A stretch of DNA of 7,404 bases from an uncultured Chloroflexota bacterium (GTDB lineage: Bacteria; Chloroflexota; Anaerolineae; Aggregatilineales; Phototrophicaceae), in NCBI GenBank assembly GCA_903904765.1, contig CAIVEA010000969.1, positions 1 through 7,404 on the forward strand. Direction: 5' to 3'. The notes under the pieces were generated by a model. The model was given only the letters and a program-made list of their open reading frames with translations. It was not told where the DNA came from and did not search any database. The position numbers and the translations under genes are program-made. The first letter of the stretch is position 1; each line of letters starts with the position of its first letter. Shown here piece after piece: positions 1 through 6,168 of the stretch.

Positions 1-22
1 CGGTGCGGCTTGCACCTGACGT

Positions 23-1435
23 TCAGGTGGAACCGCCGCGATTGGTCGTCCACCACTGGTGGAACGACTGCTGGGCGAAGGGCGGGAAGTCGCGGGTGTC
101 CGTCCAGCCCGCCAGCGGCCCCGGCATCTCTTTGACCGCGCCGCCGCTGACCCCCGCGAGGGCTTGCGTCGCCGCATTGGCGACCTTGCCGCCGATTTCG
201 TACAGCAGCGGGTGGCTCATACCGAACTGCCACGCTTTCATGCCAGCCTGCCATGCCGGGTCTTGCTCGCTTTGCAAGTCGCGGCGCAGGCGCAGCAGCA
301 TATCGGGGATGTTGATCTCCACCGGGCAGGCTTCTTTGCACGCGCCGCACAGAGAACTGGCGAAGGGTAGGTCAACCGCGTTGGCTTTGCCTTTGAGCAG
401 CGGGGTGAGAACCGCGCCGATGGGGCCGGAATACACCGAGCCATAGGCATGACCGCCCACCACGCCGTACACCGGACAGGCGTTCAGACATGCGCCACAG
501 CGGATGCAGGCCAGCGCCTCGGCATATTCGCTGGCGTAGATGTTGCTGCGCCCGTTGTCCAGCAGCACCAGATAAAAGTCACGCGGGCCGTCCACCTCGT
601 CCGAACGGGCGGGGCCGTTGAACATATTGACATACACGGTCAGCCGCTGGCCGGTTCCGCTGCGGGGCAGCAGTTGGATGAGCGTGGCGAAGTCCTCCCA
701 TGTGGGGATGATCTTCTCGATGCCCACCACCGCGATATGCACGGGCGGCATGGTGGTACTCAGGCGGCCATTGCCCTCGTTGGTGACGATGACCACTGTG
801 CCGGTTTCGGCGATCATGAAGTTACCGCCACTCATGCCGAAATCCGCTTCGAGGAACACTTTGCGGAGTATGGTGCGAGCGAACTGCGTCATGTCTGCGG
901 GGTCATCGGTGTGGGGCATGCCCAGTTTGGCTTTGAACAGGTCGCGCACCTGCTCTTTGGTCATGTGCATGACAGGCATGACGATGTGGCTGGGGTGGCT
1001 GCCATCCACCTGCACGATGTATTCGCCCAGATCGCTTTCCACCATCTCGATCTGATTGGCTTCGAGGAAGGGCAGCAGGCCGATTTCCTCTGTCGCCATG
1101 CTTTTGGCCTTCACACCGCGCTTCAGGTCGTGCTTGCGGCAGATGTCGAGGACGTGTTGCTGTGCTTCGGCAGCGTCCGCTGCCCACAGCACATGACCAC
1201 CGTTGGCGGTGACTTTCTGTTCCATCTGCTCCAGCAGGTCGGGCAAGTCATCCAGCGCCCGCAGACGGGCGGCGCGCCCCTGCATCCGCAGATCGTAAGC
1301 GTCTGGCAGTTCGGCGAACATGGCGCGGCGGCGCACATCGGCGTTGGTCGTGCCGCGATCCAGCGCGGTTTGAAGGGTAATATCCTTCAGGGCGATCAAG
1401 GCTTGTTCGTGAAAATGGCTCGGATTGAGTTCCAT
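23..1435 (-). CDS. lutB: LutB/YkgF-type iron-sulfur protein of lactate utilisation (LUD domain)
   Basis: Seen: numbered from a possible GTG start at 1465, the protein has a LUD-type domain (about residues 75-300, with the signature GGNFMIAETGTVVIVTNEGN near 213-232). A ferredoxin-like segment follows, with a complete C-x2-C-x2-C-x3-CP motif (C320, C323, C326, C330) and a second motif with three cysteines (C373, C376, C380). The last ~90 residues match the usual C-terminal extension. Known: LutB works with LutA and LutC in cytoplasmic oxidation of L-lactate to pyruvate, probably passing electrons through its [4Fe-4S] clusters. The length of 470 residues fits the family. Start: I chose the ATG at 1435 because AGGA lies 9 bases upstream. 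The ATG at 1444 directly abuts AGGA, and the GTG at 1465 has no clear site. Context: no lutA lies upstream; divergent aromatic genes do. A lutC start (possibly GTG at 15-13) could follow but cannot be confirmed in 22 bases. Substrate is inferred; related operons may act on other hydroxyacids. Confidence 0.92.
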   Translation of the reverse strand: MELNPSHFHEQALIALKDITLQTALDRGTTNADVRRRAMFAELPDAYDLRMQGRAARLRALDDLPDLLEQMEQKVTANGGHVLWAADAAEAQQHVLDICRKHDLKRGVKAKSMATEEIGLLPFLEANQIEMVESDLGEYIVQVDGSHPSHIVMPVMHMTKEQVRDLFKAKLGMPHTDDPADMTQFARTILRKVFLEADFGMSGGNFMIAETGTVVIVTNEGNGRLSTTMPPVHIAVVGIEKIIPTWEDFATLIQLLPRSGTGQRLTVYVNMFNGPARSDEVDGPRDFYLVLLDNGRSNIYASEYAEALACIRCGACLNACPVYGVVGGHAYGSVYSGPIGAVLTPLLKGKANAVDLPFASSLCGACKEACPVEINIPDMLLRLRRDLQSEQDPAWQAGMKAWQFGMSHPLLYEIGGKVANAATQALAGVSGGAVKEMPGPLAGWTDTRDFPPFAQQSFHQWWTTNRGGST

Positions 1436-1474
1436 GTAGGGCATTCCTATATCGCATGCGACCACTAGGCCACT

Positions 1475-1504
1475 ATCTTAACCCCCCGTGCCGTCCTGTG
1501 CCAC
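1475..1504 (-). promoter_or_regulatory. Possible promoter of lutB
   Basis: On the minus strand, GTGGCA (1504-1499) and TAAGAT (1480-1475) are separated by 18 bases. Each matches the sigma-70 consensus at four of six positions. The predicted transcript would start about 35 bases before the chosen lutB ATG. The match is weak and could be chance. Confidence 0.2.
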
Positions 1505-1572
1505 TTTCAGTCGGGCTGCATCTGGCGGTGTTACAATACGTGCATCATCCACCCGCTGCCTGAGGAGTCCCC

Positions 1573-1701
1573 GTGAGCGATTATTCCACCCCCGCTGGCC
1601 TGACCGAGCGCGAGGCCTTCTCGACGGCGTTTATGCCGGGGGATGGTATGAATATTGACCACCTTCATCCTCGAAATAGTTGTTATTCCTCTCGCAAATA
1701 G
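1573..1701 (+). CDS. Short open frame of 42 codons, small peptide or 5' gene remnant
   Basis: Seen: a GTG codon at 1573 follows GAGGAG (1562-1567) by five bases, a better ribosome binding site than most in this window. A TACAAT box (1532-1537) lies upstream as a possible -10 element, without a clear -35. The peptide begins MSDYSTPAGLTEREAFSTAF. The first ~25 codons show the G/C-rich third positions typical of the neighbouring genes, then the sequence turns AT-rich and the frame ends at TAG (1699-1701). I do not recognise the peptide. It has no membrane segment or known motif. It lacks the run of Phe, Tyr or Trp codons expected of an attenuation leader for the downstream gene, although it contains two Phe and two Tyr. 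Inference: either a small protein, or the surviving 5' end of a gene lost by deletion whose junction lies near 1645-1660. It may also be non-coding. Confidence 0.3.
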   Translation: MSDYSTPAGLTEREAFSTAFMPGDGMNIDHLHPRNSCYSSRK

Positions 1702-1720
1702 CCGCACTCTAAAATATAAT
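1692..1720 (+). promoter_or_regulatory. Likely promoter of the chorismate mutase/DAHP synthase gene
   Basis: A perfect TATAAT hexamer (1715-1720) sits in a locally AT-rich patch. The best -35 at 17-base spacing is TCGCAA (1692-1697), only three of six matches, so the call rests on the -10. Transcription would begin near 1727, giving a leader of about 43 bases containing the ribosome binding site GAGGG (1757-1761). The leader has no obvious attenuator stem. Confidence 0.5.
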
Positions 1721-1769
1721 CGGCAACCGATCAATCCCAGCCACCGAATACATCACGAGGGTCACAGAT

Positions 1770-2840
1770 ATGTCGCAGAACCGTCTACAAGAGCTACGTG
1801 GACAAGTGGATGTCATCAATCTCCAGATTCTGGAATTGTTGAATAAACGTGCTGTTCTGGTTTCCGAAATCGGCAAGGTGCAGGCCGAAATGGGTACATC
1901 GTTCTATGACCCTCAGCGCGAATCGCAGATGCTGACCGCGCTCGAACAGAACAACAAAGGCCCGTTCAGCAACGAAACCATCAAAGCACTGTTCCGCGAA
2001 ATCTTCCGCGCTTCGATGGCGCTGGAAGAAAAAGAAGCCAAAGCCAAGATTCTGGTGCAGCGCAAATCCCCGGATCAGGACACGGTCATCACCCTACCCG
2101 ATGGCGAAACCAAGATCGGTGGCGGCAACTTCCAGCTTATCTCCGGCCCGTGCGCTGTCGAAAGCCTCGAGCAGATGGACGAAACGGCAGCGGCGCTGGT
2201 CAAGCGCGGCGTGAAAATCCTGCGCGGCATGGTGTTCAAGCCCCGCACCTCACCCTATGATTATCAGGGCATGGGCGAACCCGGCCTGAAGATTGCCCGT
2301 CAGGTCGCCAATAAGTACAACATGTTCATCACCAGCGAAATCATGGATGCCAGCCAGATTTCGATGATGTCCGATTATGTGGACATTTTCTGGGTCGGTG
2401 CGCGCAACATGCAGAACAGCTTCCTGCTCAAATCGCTCGGTCAGGTGCGTCAGCCCGTCATCCTCAAGCGCGGTCTGGCCGCCACGCTGGAAGAATTCCT
2501 GTACGCGGCGGAATACATCGTCAGCAGCGGCAATCCGAACGTCATCCTGATCGAGCGCGGTATCCGCACCTTCGAGAAATGGACGCGCAACACCCTCGAC
2601 ATCGGCGGCGTAGCGGTTCTCAAGCTCGAATCGCATCTGCCGGTAGTGGTAGATATTTCGCACTCGGCAGGCCGGCGCGACATCGCCGTTCCGCTGGCGC
2701 GTGTGGCGAAGGCCAGCGGCGCAGACGGCTTGATGGTGGAAGTCCACCCCAACCCGCCCGTCGCCATGAGCGATGCCAAGCAGCAGTTGTACATTCATCA
2801 GTTCAATGAAATGATGGACGCAATCGAGGCCATGAAGTAG
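1770..2840 (+). CDS. aroF: Bifunctional chorismate mutase (AroQ) / 3-deoxy-7-phosphoheptulonate synthase (type I-beta)
   Basis: Role: the main domain condenses phosphoenolpyruvate with erythrose 4-phosphate to DAHP, the first step of the shikimate pathway; the N-terminal domain resembles chorismate mutase. Seen: residues 1-90 form the AroQ helical domain, with R10, R27, K36, D47, R50 and E51 in register with E. coli active-site residues. Residues ~105-350 are the synthase barrel: GPCAVES (126-132), KPRTSPY (157-163), GARNMQN (210-216), LKRG (232-235), ERGIRTFE (262-269) and HSAGRR (298-303). Metal ligands C128, H298, E324 and D335 are all present. The ATG at 1770 follows GAGGG by eight bases; 356 residues is the normal size for the fusion. 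Known: in Bacillus-type fusions the mutase domain acts as a sensor, giving feedback inhibition by chorismate or prephenate. This protein probably behaves likewise. Oddities: DISH instead of the usual DPSH (295-298), and Glu86 where E. coli has Gln88. It is monocistronic, closed by a terminator. In Bacillus the gene is called aroA. Confidence 0.96.
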   Translation: MSQNRLQELRGQVDVINLQILELLNKRAVLVSEIGKVQAEMGTSFYDPQRESQMLTALEQNNKGPFSNETIKALFREIFRASMALEEKEAKAKILVQRKSPDQDTVITLPDGETKIGGGNFQLISGPCAVESLEQMDETAAALVKRGVKILRGMVFKPRTSPYDYQGMGEPGLKIARQVANKYNMFITSEIMDASQISMMSDYVDIFWVGARNMQNSFLLKSLGQVRQPVILKRGLAATLEEFLYAAEYIVSSGNPNVILIERGIRTFEKWTRNTLDIGGVAVLKLESHLPVVVDISHSAGRRDIAVPLARVAKASGADGLMVEVHPNPPVAMSDAKQQLYIHQFNEMMDAIEAMK

Positions 2841-2860
2841 GCCGCACCCGTACCCAATTA

Positions 2861-2898
2861 CAAGCGCCTCCCCGTGAGCATGGAGAGGCGCTTGCTTT
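2861..2898 (+). terminator. Intrinsic terminator after the DAHP synthase gene
   Basis: CAAGCGCCTC (2861-2870) pairs perfectly with GAGGCGCTTG (2885-2894), giving a 10-bp stem around a 14-base loop in which CC and GG may extend the pairing. CTTTTA follows immediately. The T-run is short (four), so termination may be incomplete, but the stem is strong and lies 20 bases past the stop codon. The reverse strand has no T-run, so it acts on plus-strand transcription only. Confidence 0.85.
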
Positions 2899-2928
2899 TA
2901 CCGCCCGCATCAGCCAAGCGAGTCCGGT

Positions 2929-3453
2929 TTGAAACGGTCAGACGACCTGCTCACGAGCCATAACATACAGATACGCCGCCAGCAGCGCCGCACGTTGATG
3001 ATGCGCCCTGTCCCCGGCGGCTTCGAGGTGTTCATCCCGCGCTGGATGAAGCCCGGTCATCCACAGGTGCGTACTTTCATTGAGAATGGTCTGCGAAAGT
3101 TCGGCGGCAAAGCCCCACCCGTCCCCGCCGAAATCACGCCCCTCGACGCTATTCGGGAGATGGTGGACGTGTGGGCGCAGCGCATCGGGGTACAGCCAGA
3201 GCGCATCACCTTCCGCGCTATGCAGCGCAAATGGGGGTCATGTTCCAGCGCAGGACGCATCACGCTCAACAGCCGCATGGTGTGGGTAGCAGCGCCTCTG
3301 GTGGAATACATCGTACTGCACGAACTGGCGCACCTGCGCGTGTTCAATCATGGGCGGGAATTCAAAGCGTTGCTGAACGAACACATGCCCGACTGGCGCA
3401 CCCGCGAAGACGAACTCAACCGCGTCTGGCTGGAACTGATGCGCCGCCGCTAA
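2929..3453 (+). CDS. YgjP-type M48-like zinc metallopeptidase domain protein
   Basis: Role: predicted cytoplasmic zinc-dependent peptidase of the YgjP/DUF45 (SprT-like) group; the substrate is unknown. Seen: HELAH (residues 131-135) gives the zinc-binding HExxH motif with catalytic E132, and H141 in the following NHGREF segment is the expected third ligand. The family's hallmark WGSC (102-105) and the following G-R-I-T-L-N are present. The N-terminal strand region (QIRRQQRRT, about 14-22) also fits. Length of 174 residues is a little short of the usual 220-250, mainly at the N-terminus. Start: the TTG at 2929 is used because the next candidates (TTG 2995, ATG 2998 and 3001) would remove the conserved RR segment; no good ribosome binding site is visible. 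No transmembrane segment or signal peptide. It lies just after the DAHP synthase terminator and may rely on read-through, since I see no clear promoter in the 30 bases between. Its stop codon overlaps that of the convergent gene. Confidence 0.88.
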   Translation: MKRSDDLLTSHNIQIRRQQRRTLMMRPVPGGFEVFIPRWMKPGHPQVRTFIENGLRKFGGKAPPVPAEITPLDAIREMVDVWAQRIGVQPERITFRAMQRKWGSCSSAGRITLNSRMVWVAAPLVEYIVLHELAHLRVFNHGREFKALLNEHMPDWRTREDELNRVWLELMRRR

Positions 3454-3869
3454 GGGGGCTGCACATCGCTCATCGGTTTGATGCGCGGCCACACATGCGC
3501 CGCAAACAAGGCCACCGCCAGCAATTCCAACCCGCGTCCTGCCAGCACCCACGCAGGCGGGCTGTTCAGCAGATAAGCCGCCACCATCAGCAGCACCCCC
3601 GCGTTCAGGCAGGCCATCGCCCCCCACACCAACCCCACCCGCCCGTAGCGCGGCTCCTTTGAAAAGCGCGGCACAATCCAGAAGGCCACGCCCATAATCA
3701 ACTGCACTGTCCAACCGAACAACAGCATCTCGATATGCGGCAGGTACAGCACCCACAGCAGTGGCTCAAACGGCAGCCCCTTGTTCCACAGCATCAGCGC
3801 CCCGAACGTGATGCCCACGCCCAAATGCAGCAGCGCCGCCCGCACCAGCCACACGCTCGGACGCGGCAT
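3450..3869 (-). CDS. Four-helix membrane protein, paralogue of its upstream neighbour
   Basis: Seen: a 139-residue hydrophobic protein with four probable transmembrane helices (about 8-28, 43-66, 77-100 and 106-128). It aligns without gaps to the upstream 139-residue gene over the second helix: G52-W53, Q56-L57-I58, G60, A62, W64 and P67 are identical, and a following E-P-R and a GW/WG segment match loosely. H45 lies at the start of helix 2, two residues from the corresponding His of the neighbour, where this protein has E47. The GW-x2-QLI-x-G-x-A-x-W-x2-P pattern recalls helix segments of haem-copper oxidase subunit I-like and NnrS-like proteins, but I cannot assign a family. The function is unknown. 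Start: the ATG at 3869 follows AAGGA by eight bases, inside the end of the preceding gene. That gene's stop is one base away (TGA-T-ATG), so the two are almost certainly translationally coupled. The stop codon overlaps the convergent metallopeptidase stop. Confidence 0.85.
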   Translation of the reverse strand: MPRPSVWLVRAALLHLGVGITFGALMLWNKGLPFEPLLWVLYLPHIEMLLFGWTVQLIMGVAFWIVPRFSKEPRYGRVGLVWGAMACLNAGVLLMVAAYLLNSPPAWVLAGRGLELLAVALFAAHVWPRIKPMSDVQPP

Positions 3870-3870
3870 A

Positions 3871-4290
3871 TCAGCGTTCCTTCACCCGCAGCCATGTGTT
3901 CACAATGAACCCCCAGCCGCCGATCAATTGCAGCACCGCCGCCAGCGCCAGCAACCAACCGATTCCCGTCCCCGGATAGATCGCCAGCAGCACTTCGCCC
4001 ACAGCGCGGCAAATCAGTCCCACGTTCAAACAACCGTAGACTGCCCAGCCCAGCGTCAGGCTGCCGCGTGGTTCCTGCTTGGTGAGTTTGGGGAACATCC
4101 AGTAGGCGATGCCGATGATGAGTTGCAGCACCCACCCCACCATGAACAGGTGGAAATACACCGGACGCAGCGCCGCCAGCGTCGGCGGCAGATGGAATAC
4201 GGACGGCGCGGCCAGTGCCACGCCCACCACCATCGCCATCAGGAAATAGACCAATCCGGTCTTGATGAAAAGTCGGGTCAATACGGGCAT
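3871..4290 (-). CDS. Four-helix membrane protein, first of a tandem paralogous pair
   Basis: Seen: 139 residues with four probable transmembrane helices (about 8-28, 46-66, 77-100 and 108-131). Helix 2 carries H47 followed by the pattern FMVGWVLQLIIGIAYWMFPK (49-68), which resembles the His-x-GW helices of haem-copper oxidase subunit I-like proteins. One conserved His is not enough to claim haem binding. The C-terminus is basic (RVKER), suggesting a cytoplasmic tail. The start ATG at 4290 has GAAGGG eight bases upstream. The next gene begins one base after this stop and is similar in length, topology and the helix-2 motif, so the pair arose by tandem duplication and probably forms a heteromeric complex (inference). 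Upstream, 89 bases separate it from the PucR regulator on the same strand. I see no convincing terminator or promoter in that gap, so co-transcription with the regulator is possible. The function is unknown. Confidence 0.87.
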   Translation of the reverse strand: MPVLTRLFIKTGLVYFLMAMVVGVALAAPSVFHLPPTLAALRPVYFHLFMVGWVLQLIIGIAYWMFPKLTKQEPRGSLTLGWAVYGCLNVGLICRAVGEVLLAIYPGTGIGWLLALAAVLQLIGGWGFIVNTWLRVKER

Positions 4291-4379
4291 TTAACCAGCC
4301 CTTCTCCCACAGCAAAATCCGCGTCTAGCGTACCACGAACAGCCCCCAACGGGCATAACCGACCAGTCCATATAGTGGC

Positions 4380-5993
4380 TCACTCGGCCTCAAACAGGCG
4401 CAACAGTTTGAGCGCCACCTGCAAATTCATACGAATCAGCGGATCGGACAAATCCGGTATCCGCAGTTCGACCAGCCGTGACAAGCGGTAATTGAGCGTG
4501 CTGCGGTGGATGTGCAGGTTTTCCGCCGTCTGCACCCCATTCCCGCCCGCGTCCAGATAGGCTTCCAGTGTGTTGAACAACTCACGTTCGCCCACATCCA
4601 GCAGGTAGCGCACGGCTGGCACATACGGATTGGTGGTCAAACTGGCCTCGCCCGCCAGATACAGCGCGTGCAGATAGCCCAGATCATCGAAATACACCGC
4701 CGGACGCGGGTCTTTCAGCCGCCGCGTGATGTGCAGCACCTCGCGGCACTGCCGATGCGCCGCGCCCACGCCTTCCGCACCGCGTTGCACCCCGCTGATA
4801 CCCATCCGCAGTTCCAGCCCGCCAGCCTCCGCCCGGATAGTCTCGATCATCTGCGATAGATTCTGGTCGGCCTGCGTCAGCACCAGCACCTGCCCCGCAA
4901 ACTGCCCCACCACCACACGCCACTCATGCACCCCCGCTAGCCGGTTCACGCGGCGATAGAGTTGCAGCGAACGCCCACTGACCGCGCCCACCGGGTCTAT
5001 CACCATCAGGCGGTAACGCGCCGTCAGGTCTACGCCATAGCGCAGCGCCTGATCGGTCAGCACCACCGCGCGCCCCTGCTCGCCTTGAATTAACTGCGAT
5101 AGCAGGCTGCCTTTGAGCGAGGCTTCCGCGCTCTGCACCGACTCTTGATAGAGCATCATCAGCGCCGCTACCGTCGCGCCTGTATCCAGCGCCATCCGAT
5201 CCAGTTCGGTCAGCGGGCGACCATGCGCGATAATCCACATATAGCCGTAAATATCGCCATGCACCACAATCGGCGCGAGGATGCGCTCCAATTCCAGCCC
5301 CACTTCGGGGATGATCGGGATTTGCACTGGGCGGCGTGTCTGCCGTAACGCAGTCAGGATGCCGCGTTCTTCCAGCGCCTGCACCAGTCGCGGGTTGGTA
5401 TGCCCTTCGCTCACCGTGAAGCGCCGCGCCTCGTCCACTTCCGCCACATTCGCGCTGGCGAGGATTTCAAAGCCCTCGTTCTCGATGCTCACCGACTGCC
5501 CAAGCAACCCCGCTAGGCGGCTGGCAAGCTGTTTCAAATCGCCCCCCTCCAGCACCAACTGCGTGAGTACCTGCTGAATGTTCAGTGCCCCTGTGACCGT
5601 CACCATATTTTCGGCGGCGATACGCTCGTTGGTGGATTTGGCGATGTCTATGAACCGCGCCTGATAGGGAATCTCGATCAGCGGGAAACGCTGCTCATCG
5701 GCTAGCGCCCGCAGATCATCGGGGATGCGATCCAGATAGCGTCCCACACTCAGCACCAGCCCCACCGCGCCCTGTTCCGCCATCGCCCGCAGATAATCGT
5801 GCAAATCTTCGGGGTGGTCGGGCAGATTGTGTCCGGTGGTCAGCACCAGCTCGCCGCCATTCAGAAAGCGCGGCGCATCCGGCACGCTGGCGATATGCAC
5901 CCACGCAATCGGGCGATCCAGCCCGTCTGCGCCCGCCACCACCGTTGCACCCGCGAATTGTTCCAGCCGAAGCGCAGCCGCTACCGTCAGCAT
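4380..5993 (-). CDS. PucR-family transcriptional regulator
   Basis: Role: predicted cytoplasmic DNA-binding regulator; characterised PucR proteins control purine catabolism. Seen: the N-terminal PucR domain (about 1-125) has the typical ending of a first block, GGELVLTTGHNLP (46-58), and the LIEIPY segment (105-110). A GAF-like middle region (about 140-285) is followed by the CdaR-type GGDEF-like domain (about 290-420). The C-terminal helix-turn-helix is at about 465-530, with the recognition segment T-A-E-N-L-H-I-H-R-S-T-L-N-Y-R-L (489-504). At 537 residues it is full length for the multidomain form. The start ATG at 5993 is best by N-terminal fit; its ribosome binding site is weak (GTGAG close, AGG further up). 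Context: it is transcribed divergently from a BMP-type nucleoside importer ATPase, the classic arrangement of a local regulator, so the importer and its own gene are the likely targets (inference). The effector is unknown. It is unrelated in sequence to the downstream membrane pair. Confidence 0.94.
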   Translation of the reverse strand: MLTVAAALRLEQFAGATVVAGADGLDRPIAWVHIASVPDAPRFLNGGELVLTTGHNLPDHPEDLHDYLRAMAEQGAVGLVLSVGRYLDRIPDDLRALADEQRFPLIEIPYQARFIDIAKSTNERIAAENMVTVTGALNIQQVLTQLVLEGGDLKQLASRLAGLLGQSVSIENEGFEILASANVAEVDEARRFTVSEGHTNPRLVQALEERGILTALRQTRRPVQIPIIPEVGLELERILAPIVVHGDIYGYMWIIAHGRPLTELDRMALDTGATVAALMMLYQESVQSAEASLKGSLLSQLIQGEQGRAVVLTDQALRYGVDLTARYRLMVIDPVGAVSGRSLQLYRRVNRLAGVHEWRVVVGQFAGQVLVLTQADQNLSQMIETIRAEAGGLELRMGISGVQRGAEGVGAAHRQCREVLHITRRLKDPRPAVYFDDLGYLHALYLAGEASLTTNPYVPAVRYLLDVGERELFNTLEAYLDAGGNGVQTAENLHIHRSTLNYRLSRLVELRIPDLSDPLIRMNLQVALKLLRLFEAE

Positions 5994-6025
5994 CGAAACT
6001 CACAACCTATTCCCGCACTACAAAG

Positions 6026-6054
6026 AGACGGGTATTCTAAGCCACGCCCCGTCT
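6026..6054. repeat. 29-bp inverted repeat flanking the predicted regulator -10 box
   Basis: AGACGGG (6026-6032) and CCCGTCT (6048-6054) are perfect 7-bp inverted arms around a 15-base centre. The predicted PucR-gene -10 hexamer (TAGAAT, minus strand, 6039-6034) falls inside the centre. It could be an autoregulatory operator. As an RNA hairpin it would lie at or before the regulator's transcription start, so an operator is the more natural reading. Confidence 0.4.
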
Positions 6055-6063
6055 GCCTTGCCA
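6034..6063 (-). promoter_or_regulatory. Possible promoter of the PucR-family gene
   Basis: On the minus strand TAGAAT (6039-6034) matches the -10 consensus at five of six positions. The best -35 is TGGCAA (6063-6058) at 18-base spacing, a weak match. Transcription would start near 6027, about 34 bases before the ATG. Confidence 0.35.
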
Positions 6064-6069
6064 GTTCGG

Positions 6070-6098
6070 TTTCAAAGTGTGCCAAGAACGGCTATACT
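6070..6098 (+). promoter_or_regulatory. Possible promoter of the ABC transporter gene
   Basis: TATACT (6093-6098) matches the -10 consensus at five of six positions. At 17-base spacing the -35 would be TTTCAA (6070-6075), three of six. A poor -35 is common at activated promoters, which would suit control by the divergent PucR regulator. The leader to the ATG at 6169 would be about 65 bases. Confidence 0.4.
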
Positions 6099-6101
6099 TT
6101 G
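6073..6101. repeat. 29-bp imperfect palindrome over the transporter promoter
   Basis: CAAAGT (6073-6078) and ACTTTG (6096-6101) are inverted, and inside them GCC (6081-6083) and GGC (6090-6092) are inverted about almost the same centre (6087 versus 6086.5). The dyad spans the space between the predicted -35 and -10 and covers the -10 itself. It is a candidate operator for the divergent PucR protein. It does not resemble the published Bacillus PucR box, as far as I can recall that motif. Confidence 0.4.
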
Positions 6102-6168
6102 CCGCTATCTATCGTGAGACAGTCGGTGAGGGGGTGCGTCCCTTTCCGGCGTTGTGTAGAGGAACATT

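Larger units (their letters stand above)
1436..1769. other. Divergent intergenic region between lutB and the DAHP synthase
   Basis: This 334-base stretch separates two divergent genes. Its left part is GC-rich and holds a weak lutB promoter and a TACAAT box (1532-1537). The middle holds a short open frame with a strong ribosome binding site (1573-1701). The right part, from about 1650, becomes AT-rich and holds the promoter of the DAHP synthase. I saw no tRNA, no clear attenuator hairpin and no recognisable riboswitch. TGCATC occurs twice as a direct repeat (1517-1522 and 1541-1546), which is probably chance. Confidence 0.6.

Noticed and set aside
1..15. Start of lutC (GTG on the minus strand at 15-13)
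   Set aside because: Only five codons are visible and no good ribosome binding site precedes the GTG. The true start may lie outside the window.
449..1468. 339-codon open frame on the plus strand antisense to lutB
   Set aside because: It is the mirror of a strongly conserved gene. Its His/Ala/Gly-rich translation has no recognisable domain, and GC-rich codon bias commonly opens such antisense frames.
1573..1769. Attenuator leader for aromatic amino acids
   Set aside because: The short frame has no run of Phe, Tyr or Trp codons, it ends before the best promoter's start site, and no terminator/antiterminator stems are visible before the ATG.
2250..2798. 182-codon minus-strand frame inside the DAHP synthase gene
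   Set aside because: It is antisense to invariant DAHP synthase motifs and has no independent coding evidence.
3794..4315. 173-codon minus-strand frame overlapping the first membrane gene
   Set aside because: It overlaps two well-supported membrane protein genes with good ribosome binding sites, and its translation is low-complexity Gly/Arg/Ala without hydrophobic helices or motifs.
4291..4379. Possible terminator or promoter between the PucR gene and the membrane pair
   Set aside because: The only stem (GCCC/GGGC around five bases) is 4 bp and has no T-run. TATATG-like and TACGCT boxes lack a matching -35. Nothing is strong enough to annotate.
3781..4491. 236-codon plus-strand frame across the membrane gene pair
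   Set aside because: It is antisense to both membrane genes, rich in Gln, His, Arg and Pro, and has no ribosome binding site or domain. It is a shadow frame.
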